Shown here: piece after piece, positions 32,231 through 37,332 of the stretch
Position numbering within the stretch: position 1 is the stretch's first letter
Layout of the letters: the number at the start of each line of letters is the position of its first letter
NCBI RefSeq assembly: GCF_001905905.1
Contig: NZ_LIVT01000024.1
Coordinates: 1-37,332 of the forward strand
Source: Streptomyces sp. CB02366
GTDB taxonomy: Bacteria > Actinomycetota > Actinomycetes > Streptomycetales > Streptomycetaceae
Direction: 5' to 3'
DNA length: 37,332 nt
Program-made: the position numbers and the translations under genes
The notes under the pieces: generated by a model
Databases searched by the model: none
The model's input: the letters and a program-made list of their open reading frames with translations, nothing else
Told to the model about the DNA's origin: nothing

Positions 32231-33532
32231 TGACCACACCCCGCGACACCTCCGCCTCCCGCCGCGTCCGCGCCAACGGCGACGGAACCGTTTACCAGCG
32301 CAAGGACGGACGATGGGAAGCCGCCGGATACGTCCTCGCCCCCGGCAACACCCGCAAGCGCGTGCGCGTCTACGGCACCACCCGCAAAGAGGCCCTGGCC
32401 AAACTCACCGAGAAGATCGCCGAGCAACCGCGGTCTCTCCATCCTTCCGCGCAGGGCAGCGTGGCCGCATACCTGACGTATTGCTCGATGCCGTTGCCGT
32501 CCACCACCTCAGCGAGAACACCCACACCCGCTACAGCACCTGCGTCCACCGGTACCTCATCCCCGACCTCGGCAGGAAGAAGATCACTAAGCTCACCGCC
32601 AAGGATGTCCGCACCTGGCTCAACCAGCTCCGCACCACCTGCCAGTGCTGCACCCGCGGCATCGACGCCCGCCGCGACCAACCCCGCTGCTGCGCAGCCG
32701 ACCAGTGCTGCCACAAGCTGCTCTCCCCGCTGACGCTCACCTACATCCACTCCGTGCTCAAGTCCGCCCTGGAGCACGCCCTCCGCGAAGAGGAGATCCT
32801 GCGCAACGTCGCCCGCAACGTCCGCACCGGCACCCCACGGCCCCGGCGCTTCGACCCCCTCACCACCGACGAAGCGTGCCAGTTCCTCGCAGCCACGCGC
32901 GGACACCGGTTGTACGTGCTGTTCGAACTCGCCCTCCACACCGGACTCCGCAAGGGCGAACTACTCGGCCTCCACTGGGAAGACCTCGACTTCGACACGG
33001 GCACCGCCGCAATCCGCCGCACCTTGCAGCGCACCAGCACAGACGGGCTCACCACGCTGCCTACCAAGACCCGGGCCTCCGAGCGCCGCATTACACTCCC
33101 CACCCGCTGCCTCCGCTTGCTGAGGCACCACCACGAAAAGCAGCAGCGGGAACGTGCGACCGCCGGCACGGCGTGGCAGTCCAGCGGCCACGTGTTCAAC
33201 AACAGCGCAGGGTCGACCGATCGACCTGACCAACCTCACCCGCGCCTTCACCATGCTGCTCAGCAAGGCCAGCCTCCGCCGTATCCTTCCACGGCCTCAG
33301 GCACTCCACCGCCACCCTGCTCCTGGAACAGGGCGTCGAACTCGTCGTCATCAAGGAACCCCTCGGCCACGCCCACATCGGCGTCACCGCCGCCGTCTAC
33401 GCCCACGTCCGACTCCGCCTCCAACGCGACGCCATCGACGCCCTCAGCAGCGCCCTGGACGGGCCTGCCCACAACGAGTCGCCCCGCGACGACGGAGATG
33501 ACCCGCCGCTGTTCGGAGCCACCGTCCGCTGA
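32230..33532 (+). pseudogene. tyrosine-recombinase integrase with three frameshifts
   Basis: Four frame segments restore a full integrase. First is VRANGDGTVYQRKDGRWEAA...SVAAYLTY. A missing base near 32483 leads to AVHHLSENTHTRYSTCVHRY through the core-binding domain with its CQCC/CCAADQCC cysteines and ALHTGLRKGELLGLHW. A shift near 33200 leads to QGRPIDLTNLTRAFTMLLSKA, and a 2-base loss near 33285 to FHGLRHSTATLLLEQGVELVVIK, GHAHIGVTAAVYAHV and the stop at 33530. The catalytic Arg, His-x-x-Arg, His and Tyr positions are all still encoded, but HDLRH has become HGLRH. It belongs to the integrase type that inserts actinomycete integrative elements, usually into tRNA genes; no tRNA is visible here. 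Confidence 0.88.
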
Positions 33533-33566
33533 CGTTGCCGTCAACCACTGCCGTCACCCCATGCAG

Positions 33567-33597
33567 AAGCCCCGCCAGGACGCACCTGACGGGGCTT
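33567..33597 (+). terminator. terminator after the integrase
   Basis: AAGCCCCGCCAGG and CCTGACGGGGCTT pair over a 5-nt loop with one mismatch, 35 bp beyond the integrase stop. It is followed by an A/T-richer stretch (CAACTTTGCAATT). Stem-loops of this type commonly close the xis-int unit of these elements, next to the attachment site. I cannot identify an att core in 33598-33725. Confidence 0.75.
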
Positions 33598-33725
33598 CAA
33601 CTTTGCAATTCGGAATAACGCGGGAAGGTCGGCTCCCCCCAGTGGATCGACGCCCTCACGCCGCATGCGGGAAACTGGCGAGATCCCCGAATAGAACCTC
33701 GCCCGTTCCTACAGGCATCGAGAAG

Positions 33726-34124
33726 CTACTCACCTTCTGCGCTCAGCAAGATCTGAATTTTTGACGGAAATTGCGGATCATCCACCATTGCCGAACAGAT
33801 CACGGAGTCACGGAATCCCAAAAATTGCATTCGGACATAATCGTTCGCATCGTGCAATACGAGCCATCCGGACGAACACGGCAGGGACGCTTCGAACAGT
33901 CTCGCAGGAAGCGCCGTAGGAGGAGCTGACTTCCACACCTCACATTCGACCGGGCCATCGACACCGGCCTGAACGCTGAAGATGAGTGAACTACCCTCTC
34001 GATACCAGCTGCTAGACGTCGGATCCCAGTCGCTGACGTCATCGTCACTTCCTGCATCCCGCAAGATCAGGCATCCGTGCTCGATCTTTGCGAGGAATGC
34101 AATCAAGGGGCTACTAGCTACCAT
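33726..34124 (-). CDS. probable immunity protein for the RHS toxin
   Basis: This 132-residue acidic, soluble protein is of unrecognised family (MVASSPLIAFLAKIEHGCLI...DWDPTSSSWYREGSSLIFSV...LVLHDANDYVRMQFLGFRDS). Its ATG at 34124 overlaps the end of the RHS gene by 7 bp, so it is translated right after the toxin tip, the standard place for a cognate immunity gene of a polymorphic toxin. Its base composition is clearly lower in GC than the RHS repeats, matching the toxin tip rather than the conserved core. The immunity role rests on position only. Confidence 0.7.
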   Translation of the reverse strand: MVASSPLIAFLAKIEHGCLILRDAGSDDDVSDWDPTSSSWYREGSSLIFSVQAGVDGPVECEVWKSAPPTALPARLFEASLPCSSGWLVLHDANDYVRMQFLGFRDSVICSAMVDDPQFPSKIQILLSAEGE

Positions 34125-37100
34125 GCCTTCTTGCTCCTTGCCTGTGACAGTTGCGAGACGACCCCAGCCTGTCTTCTAGCACAGGTCCAGCAGTGCGGGT
34201 ACGCCGTCTGGGGAGACCCGGGAGCGACGAGACTAGACGGCGGCTGGTGATCTGGAATCCAGTCTCCGTACTTGGTGCCGGGGGTCGTGGCATCGCAAGT
34301 GTGACAGCCGTACTTATTTCCGGATTCGTTGATCAGATCTCGAACGCCATCTGCTTCGATGTCGCCGTTCTCCAGCCCTACTCCCTCTCGGGCATTCGGA
34401 CCAGCGCCCAGCGTCAGATCGCACTTCTGACCTGGCGTTGCATTGTGAACGAGGACCGGTGTGGCCCCCGCCAGCACATGGTACGTGTGGAGGTCTGCGA
34501 CGGTGAGGTTGTAGACCGTGGTGGATGTGGTGCGGTGGGTTACTGCGGTGATCTGTACCCAAGTGCCAGTGCTCGTCTGGAGCCATTGGCCGTCGGTGAG
34601 TTGGTCAGCTTGGATCCAGCGGTTCAGGGCAGGGGCCCAGAAAGGATGGCCGTCCGTGGCCGTCAGCGTGTGGGATGTGCCCGTGCCAAGGGTAATGTCG
34701 ACCAGTTGTTTGTCGCCTGTGCCCTTGATCAGGGCGGTGACGGGGCGGGGGCCGCTTTCGCCTGTTTCGGGGGCGGTGGCCAGGACCTCGTCGCCGATCC
34801 GGATGTCCTTGATCGGCTTGCGAGTGCCGTCCGCCAGGAGGACTGGTGTGTCCGAGGTGAAGCTGTTGCCGGCCGTGAAGCACTGGCCGAGGGACGCGCC
34901 CTTGGCAGCGCCCTTGGCCGCGCCTGCCGCACCGAGCATCCCGATCGCGCAGCCCATGGCTGCGGAGGTACCGACCTGGCCCCAGTTGACTTTGCGGCCC
35001 GAGAGGCGTTGGCCGAGCCAGTCGAGGCCGGCCTCGGAGAGGCCGCCGACGACGCAGCCTGCGAGCAGAGGGTTGTTGCCGGAAGGGTCGGTGTAGGTGG
35101 TGGGTGAACTGAGGGCGTACTGATAGAGGTTGGTGCCGCCCGCGTGGCCGATCGGATCCTGGGAGATGAAGCGGCCGGACTCCGGGTCGTAGTAGCGGTT
35201 GCGGTAGTGGAGGAGTCCGGTTCCGTCGGATTCGCGTCCGGTGAAAGTGTAGGGGTTGGAGGATGCGGCGCCCGAGGTGGTGGGTTGGCCGTTGGGGTCG
35301 TAGGTGTAACGGGTGGCAATGGTGCCGTCGGTGTTGGCCAGGCCGACGATGGAGCCCAGCGCGTCGGTGAGGTAGATCTGTGTGGTGTTGTTCTCGGTCC
35401 GGGTCAGGTACTCGTCGAGGCCGGATGTTGCAACGGTGGCTGTCGTGGCTCCTGTGGAGTTTTGTTCCACGAGTGGGTTGGAGCCGTCGGTCAGGTACTT
35501 CTTCGTGGTGGTGCCGAGGGTCTTCGCGGTGCGGGTGCCCAGCGCGTCGTAGGTGAAGAGGCTCGATGCTCCGCCGGTTGCGGTGAGTCCGGACAGCTGG
35601 CCGCGGGCGTTCCAGGTGTAGGTGCGCTTTCCGTCGTTCTTGAGTCGGCCGTTGGCGTCGTAGGTGAAGGATCGACCGTTAAAGGTGGTGACACGGTTGT
35701 CCTTCCCGTACACCGCTCCTGTCTCCGCCGCGGGCAGAGCGACCGAGGCGAGTCCGCCGGACAGGCCGGTCTGGAGTCCACGAACGTCCCTGGAGTAGCT
35801 GAGGTCACCGATACCGGCCGTGCCCTTGGTATAGCCAATGTTCTTGATGGTGCCTGTCTTGTCCAGGGTGGTGGTGCGCGTGATCCCGCCGGGCAGTGCG
35901 GCGGTTTTCTCGCGGCCTACCGCGTCGAGGCCGAAGGTGACCGCTTGGTCGCCGGAGGTGACGGACGTGAGGATGCCGGAGGTGTCGTAGCCATAGAGCG
36001 TGGTCTTCCCGGCTGCCGTCATTTCCCTGCGTCGATCCGCCGCGTCGTAGACGTAGGAGACCGTCCTGGTCGGCCCGGTGACCGTCTTCGGCCGGTCGTA
36101 GGCGTCGTATCCGAAGGACTGTGTTCCGGCCTGCGTGTCGGTGATCGTCTTCGGCAGGTCGACAGCGTCGTAGGCGTACGTGGCGGTGGACTCGGCCGTG
36201 CCGGCCACGTTCACGCCGTACTTGGTGTTCTTCGCCCGTCCCAGCAGGTCGTACTCGGCGGTGGCAATCTGGCCCGAGCGACTGGTCACCTTCGCCAGAT
36301 GGCCTGCGGGATCATAGGCGAACAGCGCCTGCGCCCCCAACGGGTCGGTTGCCGACTTGGCGCGGTCCGCGTTGTCATACGCCCAAGAGGTGGCGTTGTT
36401 GCGGGCGTCGGTGAGAGTGGTCAGGTTGCCGTTCTCGTCGTAGTCCAGAACGGTGGCCTGGCCGAGCGGATCGGTGACCTTGCGCGTCTGGTTGAGAGCG
36501 TCGTAGGTGAGCGTCGTGCGGGATCCCGCCGCGTCGGTCAGGGCCGACGGTCGTCCTGCGGCGTCGAGGAACTGGCTGCTGGTGCGGCCCTCCGCGTCCT
36601 TGACCGACACCACCTCACCGTTCAGATAGGTGTATTCGGTTACGGCCTGGGAGGCGTCGGTCACCGTCTTCACCTGCCCGTCGGGGGTGTAGGTGAGAGC
36701 GGTCTTCCGGTTCTCGGGGTCGGTGACGGTCCGCAGGTCGCCGTCGGCGTCGTAGCCGAGAGTGGTGATCTTGCCCAGGGGGTCGGTGAGGGTGGTGGGC
36801 TGGTCGTACGGACCGTCGTAGACAGCGGTGCCGGACTGGCGTGCCTGTGGTGTGCCGGCAAGTTCTGTGGTGCGGGTGATGTATCCGTTGGTGTCGTAGG
36901 TGAGTTCGGTGCGGCGGCCGTACGGGTCGGTGACCGCGTCCACGCGGTGGCGCGGCCCCCGGTGGTACTGGGTGGTGCGGGCGAGCGTGCTGCCGTGGGC
37001 CTCGGTGTCCTTGACTCCGTAGCCGGCCGCGTCGAACTCCACCCTCCTCACGGACCCGCCGGGCTGGGTGACTGAGGTGGAGGTGACCTTGCCCGTGCCG

Positions 37101-37332
37101 GTCAGCGTGTACGCGAAGGTGAACTTGGCGCCTTCGGTGAGCGTCTGCTCCTTGACCCGCCCGTTTTCGTAGACGTTGGTCATGTAGGTGATGCCGCGGG
37201 CATCCTTTGCCGCCGCCTCCACGACGGGCACGGTGACCTGGTGGGAGCGGCGCGGCGGCCGGTGGGCCGAGGCGGGGGCCGCCCCCGCGCGGTTCGGGGC
37301 GAACGGACTGGGCGAGGGGGCGGCCCGGGAGC
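34118..37332 (-). CDS. RHS-repeat polymorphic toxin with Hint domain and nuclease-like tip (5' end outside window)
   Basis: The frame is open to the right edge, giving at least 1070 residues. Many YD/RHS repeats (YDADGDL, YDENGNL, YDTSGIL types) form the shell and end in the RHS core boundary YYDPESGRFISQDPIGHAGG. A short hydrophobic Gly/Ala region follows. A Hint (intein-like autoprocessing) domain comes next: CFTAGNSF, TPVLLADGTRKPIKDIRIGD, TDGHPFW, YNLTVADLHTYHVLAG, ending VLVHN at the expected cleavage point. The last about 85 residues carry CHTC, PDHQPP and PHCWTC, a paired-Cys, His-containing pattern typical of HNH/treble-clef nuclease toxins. It is probably a contact-dependent or exported antibacterial toxin. 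The immunity gene overlaps its stop. The secretion signal lies beyond the window. Confidence 0.87.
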   Translation of the reverse strand, partial: SRAAPSPSPFAPNRAGAAPASAHRPPRRSHQVTVPVVEAAAKDARGITYMTNVYENGRVKEQTLTEGAKFTFAYTLTGTGKVTSTSVTQPGGSVRRVEFDAAGYGVKDTEAHGSTLARTTQYHRGPRHRVDAVTDPYGRRTELTYDTNGYITRTTELAGTPQARQSGTAVYDGPYDQPTTLTDPLGKITTLGYDADGDLRTVTDPENRKTALTYTPDGQVKTVTDASQAVTEYTYLNGEVVSVKDAEGRTSSQFLDAAGRPSALTDAAGSRTTLTYDALNQTRKVTDPLGQATVLDYDENGNLTTLTDARNNATSWAYDNADRAKSATDPLGAQALFAYDPAGHLAKVTSRSGQIATAEYDLLGRAKNTKYGVNVAGTAESTATYAYDAVDLPKTITDTQAGTQSFGYDAYDRPKTVTGPTRTVSYVYDAADRRREMTAAGKTTLYGYDTSGILTSVTSGDQAVTFGLDAVGREKTAALPGGITRTTTLDKTGTIKNIGYTKGTAGIGDLSYSRDVRGLQTGLSGGLASVALPAAETGAVYGKDNRVTTFNGRSFTYDANGRLKNDGKRTYTWNARGQLSGLTATGGASSLFTYDALGTRTAKTLGTTTKKYLTDGSNPLVEQNSTGATTATVATSGLDEYLTRTENNTTQIYLTDALGSIVGLANTDGTIATRYTYDPNGQPTTSGAASSNPYTFTGRESDGTGLLHYRNRYYDPESGRFISQDPIGHAGGTNLYQYALSSPTTYTDPSGNNPLLAGCVVGGLSEAGLDWLGQRLSGRKVNWGQVGTSAAMGCAIGMLGAAGAAKGAAKGASLGQCFTAGNSFTSDTPVLLADGTRKPIKDIRIGDEVLATAPETGESGPRPVTALIKGTGDKQLVDITLGTGTSHTLTATDGHPFWAPALNRWIQADQLTDGQWLQTSTGTWVQITAVTHRTTSTTVYNLTVADLHTYHVLAGATPVLVHNATPGQKCDLTLGAGPNAREGVGLENGDIEADGVRDLINESGNKYGCHTCDATTPGTKYGDWIPDHQPPSSLVAPGSPQTAYPHCWTCARRQAGVVSQLSQARSKKAW

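Noticed and set aside
35144..37075. 643-residue open frame opposite the RHS repeats, with repeated Val/Gly-rich blocks
   Set aside because: Its periodicity mirrors the YD repeats of the RHS gene on the other strand.
34450..37332. tandem-repeat-like nucleotide pattern
   Set aside because: These are diverged coding repeats of the RHS/YD family, not satellite DNA or a CRISPR array.

Overview
The window is very GC-rich, with coding frames ending almost always in G or C, GTG starts, gene overlaps of the GTGA/ATGA type and actinomycete-specific families (StrR-type regulator, SAV_2336 domain, integrative-element Xis/Int). It is best read as Streptomyces or a close relative, probably an accessory (chromosome-arm type) region. 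No rRNA, tRNA or CRISPR array was seen.

Region 1 (about 0.5-17.3 kb) is part of a specialised-metabolite gene cluster. A leftward operon encodes an adenylation-ketoreductase-carrier megasynthase, a 153-residue unknown protein, a GlcD-type FAD oxidase, a free carrier protein and a TrpB2-type PLP enzyme. Around it lie an esterase-like hydrolase, an Sfp/EntD-type phosphopantetheinyl transferase, a rightward pair (acyl-CoA-dehydrogenase-like flavoprotein and stand-alone AMP ligase) that looks like the L-prolyl-to-pyrrole-2-carboxyl pair of the PltE/PltF type, an asparagine-synthetase-like amidotransferase and a StrR/NovG-type ParB-fold regulator. Two near-identical 30-bp inverted repeats (GTTyAACTG-N12-CAGTTGAAC) lie in the two divergent promoter regions and closely resemble the published StrR operator. 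I therefore propose that the regulator at 16.1-17.2 kb controls the cluster through them. No transporter or thioesterase domain is visible, and the product is not identifiable.

Region 2 (17.5-19.9 kb) is a junction: an IS5-type transposase tail cut by a complete-looking IS3-family element (17855-19124), followed by a headless gene fragment.

Region 3 (20.0-28.2 kb) is a tightly coupled four-gene NTP-dependent conflict operon of the MoxR/VMAP type: an alpha/beta-hydrolase, a caspase-VMAP protein, a MoxR AAA+ ATPase, and a 1339-residue scaffold. The scaffold combines a SAV_2336 (degenerate vWA-like) region, a P-loop NTPase, a trypsin-like domain that appears to lack its His, a caspase-like domain whose Cys is Tyr, and a C-terminal cold-shock domain. 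This is the most novel item in the window. I infer an anti-phage or programmed-death role; it is not shown.

Region 4 (28.2-33.7 kb) is decayed mobile DNA: a multiply frameshifted pseudogene with an 8-bp tandem repeat, a 3' scrap of a TrmA-like RNA methyltransferase, an intact Tat-exported Dyp-type peroxidase, then a wrecked integrative element (scrambled integrase scraps, TraB/FtsK head with a nonsense codon, Rep-like tail, intact Xis, triply frameshifted integrase).

Region 5 (33.7 kb to the end) is an RHS polymorphic toxin, running off the right edge, with a Hint domain and a Cys/His-rich nuclease-like tip, followed by an overlapping probable immunity gene.
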